DNA of 64,000 nt from Turbatrix aceti. Its lineage: Eukaryota; Nematoda; Chromadorea; Rhabditida; Panagrolaimidae. Where the stretch lies: contig OZ017767.1 of the NCBI GenBank assembly GCA_963969345.1, positions 8,336,739-8,400,738 of the forward strand, written 5' to 3'. How positions within the stretch are numbered: the stretch's first letter is position 1; the number at the start of each line of letters is the position of its first letter. Position numbers and translations under genes: made by a program. Below the pieces are notes generated by a model that saw only the letters and a list, made by a program, of their open reading frames with translations, did not search any database and was not told the DNA's origin. Shown here piece after piece: positions 11,512-22,438 of this stretch.

Positions 11512-13260
11512 ATGAACGACACCTGGGACTTCGTACCCCTGCTAGAACCCTACCAGCAGTGTTTCAGCCGAAAAGGTCAGCTTTCCCTGAAACCCGAGCA
11601 CGACCGTTTCGTTCTCGGCATTTCGCTTGCCGCCGGGGCCATCGCCGCTTTCGCGGCCAATTTCCTGCTGGTCGCCACGATCGCCTACGACCTAAAATAC
11701 TTCCTCAAGTCAACCCGCATTTTTTTGCTCATCCTAAACGCCAGCGTTTGTCACTGCGTTTACCTGCCTTCGCATTTCATGGTTTCGCTGCCGGCGATTT
11801 TCTCAAACGATCCAATTTTCTCGGATGGACTTATGCAACTTTTGTCCTTTCCACACACTTTTGGGTACTACGCGGTCCTACTGTCCAATTTTGCCATCTC
11901 GCTTGATCGGTTTCTGATTATGCACTATAAACACCTGTACGCGAGGTGGATGACGGTCATTGATGCTCTCCTGGTCGTCGGCATCTGGTCGTTTTCTTTT
12001 GGCATGGTTGGAGCCTACTACTTTGCTGGTGAGTAAGGGGGGGGGAGGGTGGTGACGGCAGTGATTACGTGATTACGTACGTAAGATGATCAAACTCGTT
12101 AGAACAAGGAAATGAATTCGCTAAAATAGATATTTTATTTTTTGTTGAAAAAAGGATTCTTGAGGTGACAAAATTATTTTTTTTAATTATCAAAAGGAAA
12201 AAACTAATTTTTTATATAGAAAAAATAATTTCGACGAAAAAGCCTATTTACTTTCTACTTTCCCGGACGTCTGGGTACCTGCTTACACAATTGAAAAAAA
12301 CCAGCTTCCTTATTATTTTTTTATTTCAATTTTTTTCATTTTAAAAATTAAAAAAGTTTTTTTTACATAAAAAACACCTATTTTTAGTTTCCCAACTTTT
12401 TTTTTAAAATTATTTTTAAAATTTTAAATTAAAAAAAAAGTTTTTTTGTGTTCGAAAAAAAAGCCTTTTTTTTAAATTTTTTTTTTAAATTTTAAAACCT
12501 TTTTAACAGTTAAAAAACCATCAAAAAAATTTTGATTGCCACAATTTCATTTAAAAAATTTAAAAAATGTTTTTTTTTAAATCATCTTTTTTTAGATTCC
12601 CAATTTTTTTAAATTTTTTTTAATTAAAAAATTTTTTTTATGGTTTAAGAACCACAAAAAAATCTTAGACTGCCACAAGCGGTTCAACCAATGGAGCCTG
12701 ACATTCACGTACTCATGCAACTCCGGCTGCCTCGAACCGACCATCTTCGGGTTCACCTACCAGTCCTACCTTTCCTACTTTGGCCAAGCGCTCTGTGGCG
12801 TCATCCTCGTTCTCTACATTGCAGTATTCGCCAAACTCTACAACCGATGGAGTCTCCAATCCGGTGATAACCGACGATTCAAAAAGGATTTTTGTCTGGT
12901 AAGTGTCTCGACGCGACTTTCTTTTTTTTTTGTCTTGAACTGATGTGTTTTGATTTTTTTCAGCTCGTTCAATTCTTCGTCATCTTCTTCGCGCAGTGGG
13001 TGACTTGCACGACAATGATGGTGTTCCCGATCTACTTTGGCACGAGTCTGACGGGCGCGTTTCTGTCCAACTTTGGCGGAGTGTCGAACGCATTCGTCAA
13101 TGGAGCACTTTTGTTGGTGTTGAATCAAACCGTCAAAAATAGGCTCTTTTTTCGAGCACAGTCGTCGTCCCTGTTCACGGTATCTCGAATCAACGCCGCC
13201 ACCAAGTCGGGGAGAGCGAATACTAGTTCTGTGATGCCGTCTGGGACTTTTAAAAGTTGA
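11512..13260 (+). CDS. nematode-type 7TM chemoreceptor, intact paralogue
   Basis: Putative G-protein-coupled receptor of the plasma membrane. Exons are 11512-12028, 12669-12898 and 12964-13260 (347 aa). Hydrophobic segments fit seven spans. TM1 includes ISLAAGAIAAFAANFLLVA, TM3 ends in the DR motif (AISLDRFLIM), and TM7 has the NFGGVSNAFVNGALLLVLN stretch with a short Ser-rich tail. Cysteines in HCVYLP and in the CHKRFNQW loop are shared with the upstream paralogue, as are the intron positions and phases. Exon 2 is the same length (230 bases) in both. Intron 1 (12029-12668) is long and AT-rich. The ligand is unknown. Assignment to one chemoreceptor class (Srx or related) is tentative. Confidence 0.8.
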
Positions 13261-13757
13261 TGTTTGCTTTTCATTAGAGTTGTAGATTTTTTTGAGACAG
13301 AAATTTTTTAAATATAAACGGATATTTTTTTGATGGTCGAAAATTTTTTGATTTGCAAACTAAAAAATTTTTATTTTTTTAGTTATAAAAAACTTTTTTA
13401 ATTACAAATATTTTTTTGTTGATAAAATTTTTTTTGAATTTATTGACATTCATTTTTTATCATTAAAAAATATTTTTTTATTTGTTAAACTTATTTTTTT
13501 AATTATTGAAAATTTTGTAATAATTTCTGATCGTCGTATCGTAATTATCAAATAGAAAAAATGTATTTAATTTCAATTTTTTAAAGTTTTTTTTTAAATT
13601 TAAAAAAAAATTTTTTCTAAATTTTTTAAATTAAAAAAAATGTTTTTTTCCAAAAAATTTTTTTTTTGAAATTAAATTTTTTTATTTCAAATAATTTTTT
13701 TTTAAATTAAATTTTTTTTATTACCAAAATTCGTATTTTCAACTTTATTTCTCAAAA
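13261..13757. other. AT-rich gap between convergent genes
   Basis: Almost pure A/T runs between the 3' ends of the receptor (plus) and the UGT (minus). An AATAAA-like hexamer for the UGT, read on the minus strand, lies near 13742-13750. Nothing else is visible. Confidence 0.5.
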
Positions 13758-16446
13758 TCACTCGCTTTTAAACTTAACAACCCTCAGAACCTTGACTCCC
13801 AGCCTGAGAACATAATACCCCGCAACAATAACTCCCCCAACGACCAGCACAACGATAGCCAACGCCGCAGCGAGGACGTCCAGGTTATGATACCTGATGG
13901 CGTCCAAATTCCGCCCGGCAAACTGAAGCTCCGGAAGCTGTCCAAACTCTCCAATAAATTCGGTGTACGTGACAAGTCTCTCGGAAGGCTGCGTCGGGTT
14001 TTTCTGCAGGAGATTCCGGAGTCGAATGGCGTGCTGCTTGTACGAGGGGTTTTCGAGGACGTCGACGAGGGCCTCGCGGAATTCCTTGTTCGACTTGAGC
14101 AGCAGTCGTTTGTCGACGGAACGACCGAAGCCGTTGCGTTCGGCGACTTTGGCATTTGCGAAGTTGTCGTTGATCATGGGCAAGCTGACAATGGGGGTCG
14201 CGGTAAAGGCGGCCTCGACGAGGCTGTTGTAGCCGGCGTGCGTGATGAAGGCTTTCAGGCGGTCGTCTTTGAGTAGGGCTGTTTGGGGGACCCAGGTTAC
14301 GACCTGAAAAAAATATGAATTTAAAAATTAAAAAAAGGACAATTTTTTCAGACAAAAGTAAATATTTTTGAATTCAAAAATATTTTTTTATAATCCAAAA
14401 AATAAATATTTTTTATTCGAAAAAAAATTTAAAAAAATACGATTTTTTCAGATAGAAGTAAATATTTTTTTATAATTAAAAAAGTAAATTTTTTATTTAT
14501 ATAAAAAAAATTTTTAAATAATTTTTACACAAAAAAATTTGAATTTCAAAAAAAAATTTTACATTTTTTTTAAATTTATTTATTAAAAATTAAAAAACAA
14601 TATTTTTTGAAAAAAAAATACAAAATCGAAAAAAGTTACAAATAAAATTTAAAAAAAATAATTCTGAAACTCAAATTTTGTTTCTATCATTTTCGTGGAA
14701 CATCAATTTTTTTTTGGGTATGAATAAATTTTTAAGAATTTTTTTAAATTTTCAAAAATTTTTAACAAATTGTTTTTTAAATTAAGATTTAAAAAAATTG
14801 TAAAATCTGTTTTTTTGGTTTTTTGTCATATTTTTTATATTTATACAAATAAATTTTAAATTACTCACTTTGACGTTAGGAATCTCAGCAGCCAACGCAC
14901 GACCTTCGTCATCAGCTGGGTCGAGCTTGACAAAAAATTGATAATCCGGAAGGGAAGCAAACGTGTCCAAAACATTTTTCTTGAACTTCAAATCAAGGAA
15001 ATTGGATCTGTGAGCCGATCCGAGGGAGTAGAACACCGCTCCTTTCTTGCCCTTCGCGATCTCCGTCGTCCACGGCTCGCCCAGTTCCTTATTATCCATA
15101 TTAACGTTGTCGCCGCCAATGTAGACAACATTGGACCCGATCGGGCGGGGAAACGCTAGGAATTCATTCGCAGCGATGAACACCGCGGATGCGTTTGCGA
15201 TGATCTCCTTCAGGGGTGGGAAGTTGGGGTCCACGTAGGTCCTGTAGAGGCACTCTGTGTACGCGATGTACGCCCTGGCAGTGTGGGCTTCCCGGATGTA
15301 CTCCAGAGCGTTGTGGGTCCTTTCGAGGAAAGTCATATCGTCAGAAACACCGTAATACGTGCTCTGGGTCGTCGGTACAATCGAAGTCAAAGCCGGGAAT
15401 CCGACGTAATGAGAAACGTAATCAATTAACGGACAGGAAGAAATCCAAATCCACGCTTTGGGCTTTATAAGTTCGTGGAACCCAATCGAGCAGAAATCGT
15501 ACTGCTCAGTCATGTAGATATCGTAATTCTCAGCCCGGAGAGCTTTGAGTTGATCCAGGTTTTGGGAAAGCGTATCTAAAGGTATCCAGGTGAGAAAAAT
15601 ATTTTAAAGAATGCAAAGGTAAAAAAAAACAAACAATTGCAATGAAAAGCCATGAAAGAGAAAAAACCGTTTCTTGGATCGATAAAAGCTTCATAAATCG
15701 ATCGGAAAAGGGATTTATCAGGCTCGAAATACATTTTGGTTGCTTGCTCGAACAATTTCATGCCCCAAGCTGTATCGTAGCCTGAGAGCACAATTTTGGG
15801 GGCCAGTTTGCTGGAAAGGTAGGAATTGGATTTGATAAAACCGGTTTCGGCTTCCAGGATTGTCTGAAATATTCTTTTTCGTATAAATTGATAAGAAATT
15901 TAATTTTTTGTGTTCGTAATTTTGTAACAAAAATTTTTTTATTGGTAACGTAACTGGTATACAATTTTTATACATAATTTTTTTTCCATTGACACAAACA
16001 AATTATTTTCAAAATTTTTGTTTGACATTCTTTTCCCAATAAAAAATCAACAAAAAACCCACAAAAAATATTTATAAAAAAATTTTACGTTGATAAATGT
16101 GGTGCAAATTTTTTTTGTATTTTTGTAAAAAAATGGAAATGGCAAAAATATTTCGTAAAAAATAATATTGTTGTGAAAAAATCTAATATTTCGTTTTTTT
16201 TGTCATCGGACCCTAATTTTTTTTTTAAATTTTAAATTTTCGTTGGTTCCCAAAAATTTTCCGCCCTCGAAAACAAACCACATTGTGCCCGGCAGCAGCG
16301 AGGGTATCAGCAATACGTCCATTCGACGACATATGACTCTTACTGATCGTCGTACTGTGAATCAGAATCTTCAGTCCGTCCACTTCATTTTTATTGAAAA
16401 CAAAAAGCGAAACTAGAATCGCTACAAAAATTTTAGTCCACAACAT
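13758..16446 (-). CDS. UDP-glucuronosyl/glucosyltransferase (GT1, nematode UGT)
   Basis: Transfers a sugar from a UDP-sugar to small lipophilic acceptors, typically on the luminal side of the ER, for detoxification. Exons are 16446-16279, 15863-15668, 15575-14869 and 14303-13758 (538 aa, normal UGT length). Residues 1-24 are a signal peptide (MLWTKIFVAILVSLFVF). The N-terminal acceptor half has the GHNVT turn after helix 1 (about 52-57). The donor-binding signature lies at about 361-415: WVPQ, then THAGYNSLVEAAF, then LPMINDNFANA, ending GFG. The usual HGG is HAG here, which occurs in other UGTs, and the usual DQ is DN. A C-terminal membrane span (about 497-520) is followed by a short basic tail, VVKFKSE. 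No frame lesion was seen. The start at MLWT was chosen because it places the signal peptide at the N-terminus. Confidence 0.93.
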
Positions 16447-17576
16447 TTTAGAACCAAAGTTGGTTGTCCAAAATTTAATGCAGACCCCGAATGAAGGGCC
16501 CAAGTTCTTTTATAGAGCGTTCTCCGCTTCCGGTAAGTCTCTTTTTTACCTGTGCTCTTATCAGTTCCTCACCTGAAGCATAGTTACCTCTGACACGAGA
16601 GAACCTACACACAAATCGGAGGGTAGAGTGGAGCTGATAGTGAGAAGAAAGAAAATCGGTGGCTGCGCCATAAGTTTTTACGTCACACGTGTTTTAGATT
16701 ATCAGCATTTTTATAAAGGCAAGGTTCACGTGAAAAATATACATACATACATTGTAGTGGCCAAACGGCATGAATAAATGAAAAAGGCTTAAAAAAGGAT
16801 AAAAAAAAACTGAAATATGGTCCACATACGGTGAAAACGCACTCTCAACGCGAAAATATGCATAGCTTACAGAAACGGTCTTGACGCGAAAGAACGTTTC
16901 ATACTTTACAGAAACGGTCTTGACGCGAAAGAACGTTTTATACCTTACAGAAAGGGTCTTGACACGAAAGAACGTTCATACCTTACAGAAACGGTCTTGA
17001 CACGAAAGAATGTTTACGTTCAGTCGATCAGAAAATATAATGAGATTACGGTAGTTATTCGCAATTTATGTTACATACTTATCATTCGTCGCGGATCATT
17101 TTCAAAGATTGTTTACGATACGTTTACGATCAAGTCCATTTTTTGTAGTATCTGCATAAAACAAGGAGAATTCAGACCATGTACTTTGTGCGTGCGTTGA
17201 TAACAGAATCCCCGCTGGCATGCGATCGTTATCGAGACGCGACGACTTGAAGAAGAAGAAAGTCGTAATCCCAAACCCTGCAAGATAATTTTTGTAGGGT
17301 CACGGTTTTTATCAAAGAAAAAATTTTTTGTGGGTGTTTTTGGATTTTTGAGGTGTCTGGGAAGAACCCTCAGAAATCGGATGCCAGACCAGTCAGGCAA
17401 TCAATCATGTTCTGTCTGTTCTTTTTTGTGTAGCTGAATGCAAATTTGCCGATAAAAAATAATAACATTTGCCATGGATGTCGGAAAAATGTGCCAAGTT
17501 GTGGCAGACATCAGCGTATCAGTTGGCTTTTACCGTTCATCGATTACGAACACCATCGACGGACGACGACGCATCA
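16447..17576. other. divergent intergenic region upstream of the UGT
   Basis: Probably promoters of the UGT (minus) and of the small membrane protein (plus). It carries CACGTG-type E-boxes near 16690 and 16727 and the 39-bp tandem repeat listed separately. An in-frame upstream ATG for the membrane protein occurs at 17469, but the later ATG fits the signal peptide better. Confidence 0.45.
16869..17020. repeat. 39-bp tandem repeat, four units
   Basis: ACAGAAACGGTCTTGACGCG begins at 16869, 16908, 16947 and 16985 with few substitutions, followed in each unit by AAAGAACGTT. The periods are 39, 39 and 38. A weaker partial unit precedes it near 16840. It lies upstream of the UGT start and has no coding potential. 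Confidence 0.85.
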
Positions 17577-18034
17577 ATGAGGGCGTCGTCGCTGGTGCGA
17601 GTGTTTGCCGTCATCTGTACTATACTCCTTTCTTCGGGGGTTATACTTGTCTCCGCAAAAGATACCACCGTCGCTTATGGGTCACAAACGAATGAGTCGT
17701 ATTTCCATAACGATGGTGAAATCCGTGCCGAAGCATCCTGCAGGGTACAGATGAAAAATTTGTGGCACAGCAAACTCATAATGCTCGTTGCTGTCATTGT
17801 CTTTGTCCTGAGCGTTGGATTTTTGATACTCACAATTTTTATTTTCAAAGCCATTCAGAATGAGGTATGCCATTTAAAATGATTTTTTTGAAAACACATG
17901 AAAATTTTTAGCTCGTACCCGAAATAAAAGACGCAACTAGTAAATGCTACGATGTCATGGATGCCGTCCTGGTCACGTTGCTGCCCCAAGCCATCGGCTC
18001 CAAGATTACCCCCGAAGAGATGATTTCGGAATAA
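17577..18034 (+). CDS. small secreted/membrane protein, unrecognised family (copy A)
   Basis: Exons are 17577-17864 and 17912-18034 (136 aa). Residues 1-24 form a good signal peptide (MRASSLVRVFAVICTILLSS). A short polar segment follows, then a cysteine (ASCRVQMKNL) and one strong membrane span at about 68-92 (LIMLVAVIVFVLSVGFLIL), then a cytoplasmic or luminal tail. The tail is encoded by exon 2: LVPEIKDATSKCYDVMDAVLVTLLP. The gene at 35952-35426 has the same architecture, the same intron position and a matching tail, so this is a real two-member family here. I do not know a named family for it. The function is unknown; type I topology is inferred. Confidence 0.72.
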
Positions 18035-18149
18035 GTTACAGTGACGACACTTGATGATTTTGATTTGATTACCGGGTTGATCACATTTTACTGGATTTTA
18101 TTGAATTGATTGTGTTGGGTTATCTGGCGGAAGCTTGATAATGACCAAC

Positions 18150-18155
18150 AATAAA
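18150..18155 (+). terminator. polyadenylation signal AATAAA
   Basis: An AATAAA hexamer about 116 bases after the stop codon of the small membrane protein gene. Confidence 0.55.
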
Positions 18156-18781
18156 CTATGGATGAAATTCTTGTCCTTCGGGTCTTTCGTGCCACTGTTT
18201 CATGGGAGTCTTCTGGGCATTATCCAGGGATAATTACGGGAAATTTTGAAAAAAACGCGCGCCTATCTAAAATAACGCCGTTATTTTATGGTAACGCGCG
18301 ATTTTTTAATTTTTTTAATTATTGTTTTATTTTTTTTTATCTTTTTTCTTTTTTCTTAAATTTTTTTTAAATTTTTTTTCTTTTTTTTAAATTTAAAGAT
18401 TTAATTTTCAAAAAAATCCACTTCTACCTTGTTTCTGTACACCAAAAAAAAATCATTTTCATCGTTTTTTGACCCAAAAAATCACGTATCGTTTTTTGAG
18501 CATTTTACCCCAAAAAACCCATTTTGATCTTTTTTATCGAAAATTTTTCAAAAAAATTCACTTTTTTTGGTTTTTGCATACAAACTTTTTTTTGGTTTTT
18601 GCACGTTTTTGATCGTAAATTAGAACGCAAAAACCCTTTTATTTTGTTTTTAGACCATTTTTCTTCATTTTTTTCTTTCAAAAACCCCCATTTTTCGTCC
18701 TTTCAAATTTTCAGGCCATTTTCCTTCCCCTTTCATTCAAAATCAAGTTGTTAACTGTACAAAATAACAAAATAAACCACA
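18156..18781. other. gap between convergent genes
   Basis: Poly-T rich, with no coding signal. It separates the small membrane protein gene from the 3' end of PRP38 on the minus strand. Confidence 0.5.
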
Positions 18782-19598
18782 TCACTCTTCGAGAGGCTTG
18801 AGACCAAGTTTGGCTCGCATCGCGTTGGCTTCCGCGATTTCAGTATCATCAGACTTCTTTCCACCACGTCCAGACCGCTTCGGCGAACGGGACCGACTCC
18901 TGGAGCGTCGTCGTGAGACCAATCGAGGTTTCGGCTTTTTTCTTGATTCCTCCTCCGAATCACTCGCCTCGATATCCTTGAGTTCGTCGTCCAGGACGGA
19001 GGAGTAAAGCTCGAGTTGATCGGTCTCTTCTAGTGCCTGTCGTCGCTGAAGTTGAGGCAGGTTGATGTCGCAGTAACTTTCAAAGCGAATGAGGTTGTCG
19101 ATGAACTCATCCATGTGCAGGAGTTCGAATCGACCCATCTTGTTCATGTACCTCAGTTTACGGTAGTCGTTGTACAATGGCTCGAGGTATTTGTACACTT
19201 CGACGGAGCTGAACGTCAGTCGGATGTAAAACGCTCCGAGCGCTCTGATATACCTAAAAAATGAAATTTTCAGTTTTCAAATTTTTGCTGTACATCGAAA
19301 AAACTCACTTGAAATCTTCTTGTCGGATAAATTCGATGATAATATCCTTGTCGGGCTGAAGTTGGAGTAATTTCAGCGTCAAACAAAGGAAAGGCGTCGC
19401 CTTGAAGTTGCCACCGTAAACGCCGCCGATGTAGCGCAGCTCGACGCCTTTGTCAACGATGTTCTCGGATGCGAGACCGAAGCACTGCTCTTTCCAGTAG
19501 ATAGACTCGTAGATTCGGGTTTTGATAATTTTCTGAATGAGATTCTGGGGATTTCGTCCGCGGATGATGGCTCCTTCTCGTTGGGTTCGATTCGCCAT
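18782..19598 (-). CDS. prp-38: pre-mRNA splicing factor PRP38 (PRPF38A)
   Basis: Component of the spliceosomal B complex, needed for its activation in the nucleus. Exons are 19598-19309 and 19253-18782 (253 aa). Residues 1-165 form the PRP38 domain with the diagnostic GRNPQNLIQKIIKTRI start. It also has YWKEQCFGLASE, ELRYIGGVYGGN, the IRQEDFKYIRALGAFY helix and the YNDYRKLRYMN segment. The C-terminal part is acidic (DSEEES) and then RS-rich (SRRRSRSRSRSPKRS), as in metazoan PRPF38A, with the tail shorter than the human 312-aa protein. A TTTTCTTCCAG acceptor lies eight bases before the ATG. The coiled-coil gene ends 479 bases upstream on the same strand, so trans-splicing within an operon is plausible. 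Confidence 0.95.
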
Positions 19599-20077
19599 TG
19601 TGGGGACTGGAAGAAAAAATATATCGTAAACGCAACAAAAAGACGCGTTCGCACGTTTCAAAAACAAAAACAAAGAGTATTGCATTCAAATTCGCTTCAG
19701 AACAAAGAATTTACGATCAAAAATGAGAAACAAAAAATTCGCTGCAAAAACCAAGAAAGTTACGTTCCAAAATACGGTAATTGACTTCACAAACTGTTAC
19801 CTTTGAAAGTTGTTCAACAGAAACGTTAATTTCGCTTCGAGAACCAAATATTTTATGTACAAAAGTACGGTAACTCGCATAATAAAACATTACTTTTTGA
19901 CACTCATTCTGAAAAGTAACATCAAAAATTCATAAAAATATATTACTTTTAAGACCAGATTTTTAGGCTCGACAAAAACAATTTAGGTACAATTTCCGGA
20001 ATTTCAACCGATTATCCTTCATTTTCGACCATTTGAATACTTTTTATTCTCGAACAAATCTCAACAAAGTCCACCGA
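19599..20077 (-). other. spacer between two same-strand genes
   Basis: A 479-base interval without coding signal between the coiled-coil gene and PRP38. The trans-splice-like acceptor for PRP38 is at its downstream end. It is longer than the roughly 100-base spacers of classical C. elegans operons, so an operon is only possible. Confidence 0.4.
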
Positions 20078-21514
20078 CTACATCATCTTCGCATACGACC
20101 CCGAAGAGGGTGGTTGCTGCTCCGGAGGCTTTGGAGACGGTATTTCAGCCCTGTCAGACGGCGAATCCGGTTCTTCGGCTTCCGCTCCCTCGGCTGGATC
20201 TTCTGCTTCCGCTTCTGAAGACGATGATTTCGCTTCGTCGTCTTCTTCTTCGGCATCCTCTTCAGCGAGGCTTACAACGCGTTGGAAACGACCGTAATCC
20301 GCGGTGTCCCGGCTTTTTCCTTCCGCCGCGTCGAGAGATTCGACAATCTTCTTTCCCAGCGTGTCGCGTTTTTTGGCCTGTTGGCGCTGTCTGGCCTGCT
20401 GCTTGCGCCACTCGATGACACCGGCTTCGTCGAGGTTGAGGTCTTCAACGAGATGACGTCGCTGCTCGGCGATGAGTTCCCGAAGGACGGCTTTGAGGCT
20501 TCGAACACGTTGGCGCATTTCGTCTTTGAGCTCGGGAGCGATGTCTTTTTTCCGTGCTTCGTCGTAGAAAGCCTTGGCGGTCGAATATTGCGTTTTTTGC
20601 TTCCGAATGAGTCCTTCGAGTTCCCGGATACGATCCGTTGTCGGCACAATCGCGGGTTGAGGACCCAAAAGTCGGTGAATGTCCTCGCTGAGTCGTTTTT
20701 CGACATGTGCCTCCACCGCGGCGGCTTCTTCGTCCACAACGGGTCCAGCAGCGGATTCAATATCCTCGAAATCAGGATTTTCGGCTGTGACTCGCTTATG
20801 AACGGTCGGAAGGAAGCGAACTTCCTTGTCGGCGGCGTTCTTCGCGCTTTGACTCTGCCGGCGCTTGCGCAGGATGCCAACGCCTTCTTTTTCGACAGGA
20901 ACAGTTCCCACAGGCTTGGGAATCTTGCCTACACGCTTGGGCCTTCGGGCGCTCGGTCTGTCGTCGTCGACGTGGAGCGGAGGCTTGGCTTCCTCGACAT
21001 TGATGGTCGCAAAATCCTTGAACATGTGATGCGTCGCGTAATCCATGTCCTGGTGGGTGTCGGTGATGAATTCGTTGAGCACGCGAACGGTCTGGAAATC
21101 GTTGGCGTAGAGAGCGTCGGACATGAGATCGAGCTGGCAGTTGAGGTTTCTCTCAATGTCGGTCAGGGCTTTCTTGACGTGATTCGCGAGTTCGTCCATT
21201 TTTTTGTTCGTCGGCTGAAAAATAATCGTAATTGGTAAAAAAATGCAATTTAGGCTGTAATAGAAAAAATTGAACGTAATTGTTGCAGAACATTCAATTT
21301 GAACGTAATGACCGTAACTGAGGTTATAAAACAGAAATAAACTCACTTGCTTCTCCTTGGTGACCTCGATGAGGCAATTGGACAAAGCATCGATAAGATC
21401 GACAACCCGGCGCTCGACCAGGGCATTTGGGTCCTCGTTGTAGACTGGACCCTTCCGGTGCTCATCCAGAGTAATGGAACCCCGAGGGGAAGAAGTAGAC
21501 GAGACATCCGACAT
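20078..21514 (-). CDS. acidic coiled-coil protein, not recognised
   Basis: Exons are 21514-21347 and 21214-20078 (434 aa). Residues 1-20 are polar. Residues 30-130 are helical (VERRVVDLIDALSNCLIEV, then NHVKKALTDIERNLNCQLDL), and this is the likely conserved core. The middle has basic patches (RRPKRVGKIPKPVG and ILRKRRQSQSAK) that could be nuclear signals. Residues 245-385 are Arg/Glu-rich coiled coil. The tail from 390 is very acidic (AEEDAEEEDDEAKSSSSEAE), then Pro-rich. The 132-base intron has standard borders but is a multiple of three without a stop, so retention would insert 44 residues. I do not recognise the family. Composition suggests a nuclear or scaffold protein, which is inference only. 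Confidence 0.8.
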   Translation of the reverse strand: MSDVSSTSSPRGSITLDEHRKGPVYNEDPNALVERRVVDLIDALSNCLIEVTKEKQVSLFLFYNLSYGHYVQIECSATITFNFFYYSLNCIFLPITIIFQPTNKKMDELANHVKKALTDIERNLNCQLDLMSDALYANDFQTVRVLNEFITDTHQDMDYATHHMFKDFATINVEEAKPPLHVDDDRPSARRPKRVGKIPKPVGTVPVEKEGVGILRKRRQSQSAKNAADKEVRFLPTVHKRVTAENPDFEDIESAAGPVVDEEAAAVEAHVEKRLSEDIHRLLGPQPAIVPTTDRIRELEGLIRKQKTQYSTAKAFYDEARKKDIAPELKDEMRQRVRSLKAVLRELIAEQRRHLVEDLNLDEAGVIEWRKQQARQRQQAKKRDTLGKKIVESLDAAEGKSRDTADYGRFQRVVSLAEEDAEEEDDEAKSSSSEAEAEDPAEGAEAEEPDSPSDRAEIPSPKPPEQQPPSSGSYAKMM

Positions 21515-22438
21515 TTTTAAAGTCAGAAACCTCAGATTTCAAAGAAAGCGCAAAAAATTGAGCAACAAAATTTTTTTCGTGTCGAGAACCCTTGTTTGTG
21601 TCGTTTCCTTTCTTCCCCCCGGATTAGGCTACCTCCGATCTGTGATGTATGAAGTATTTTTTTGTTTGTACAAAGATAGTTCGGGGGCTAACGAACAAAC
21701 GTAGGAAATCGATGGTAATAAGAGACAGCCGGTGTGCATACAGAAACGGTAGACGCATTCATCGTAAACGACTATGAATTTGAGTGCCCTCACGCTGGGT
21801 CACGTGGCTGCACGCTGCGTGCAAGATCCATCTTTTCACTCGATTCTTTTTCGTGCATGCTTGGTTGTTGTTCAATTTATTTTTCGTTGCGTGGATGCTA
21901 TTTTTTTTACCAGTATTTTTCCTCTCTTCCTGCGTGTTTTTTTCGGCTTTGTGCTTGCTTGGCTGAAGCACAAACGAACCGAAGAGAGCCTCATTTTTGT
22001 TCGTTTTCATCGTCGTCGTGGCAGGGGAACCGCGACCACGACGACATTCGTTTCGTTTTTTTTCCCTGGTGCGTGCTTGGACGCGTGGTTTGATGCACCC
22101 GCACAGTGAAAGTAGGTAGGATTGTCATGATACGAGCGTGTGCGGTGGCGTGAAACATAGATAGGTGGGTGATCAGTTGACCGGTTAGCTGGCGGCTGTT
22201 ACCTACCCAGGCGGCGTAGGCCAGCCGGTCAGAGACGTTTTCGCTTATTTCGTGTGAAAACTAGTCCAAGTTGCGCAACGCAATGCAACCTGTCCTTTTT
22301 CCATCTTATTCCTTATCGCGACCTTCGATCTCGCGTTTGTTTGCCATTTGTCCTCTTTTTGGAGGGATAAATACCCTTCAAAAACGCGATAAGGACTTTT
22401 ATCCTACGGACAAAATGAGAATTTTTCAGCTTCGTCTC
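21515..22438. other. divergent intergenic region
   Basis: Lies between the coiled-coil gene (minus) and the BSD gene (plus); likely holds both promoters. Open frames near 21734-22109 do not resemble proteins. A TTTTTCAG acceptor sits nine bases before the BSD start codon. Confidence 0.45.

Noticed and set aside
13887..14276. Plus-strand frame of 129 codons
   Set aside because: Antisense shadow of the last UGT exon.
16869..17020. CRISPR-like array
   Set aside because: Repeats are contiguous without unique spacers and the DNA is eukaryotic; this is a minisatellite.
20282..21238. Open frame of 318 codons on the plus strand
   Set aside because: Exactly antisense to the long exon of the coiled-coil gene, which has better splice borders and protein composition; open because of GC-rich third positions.
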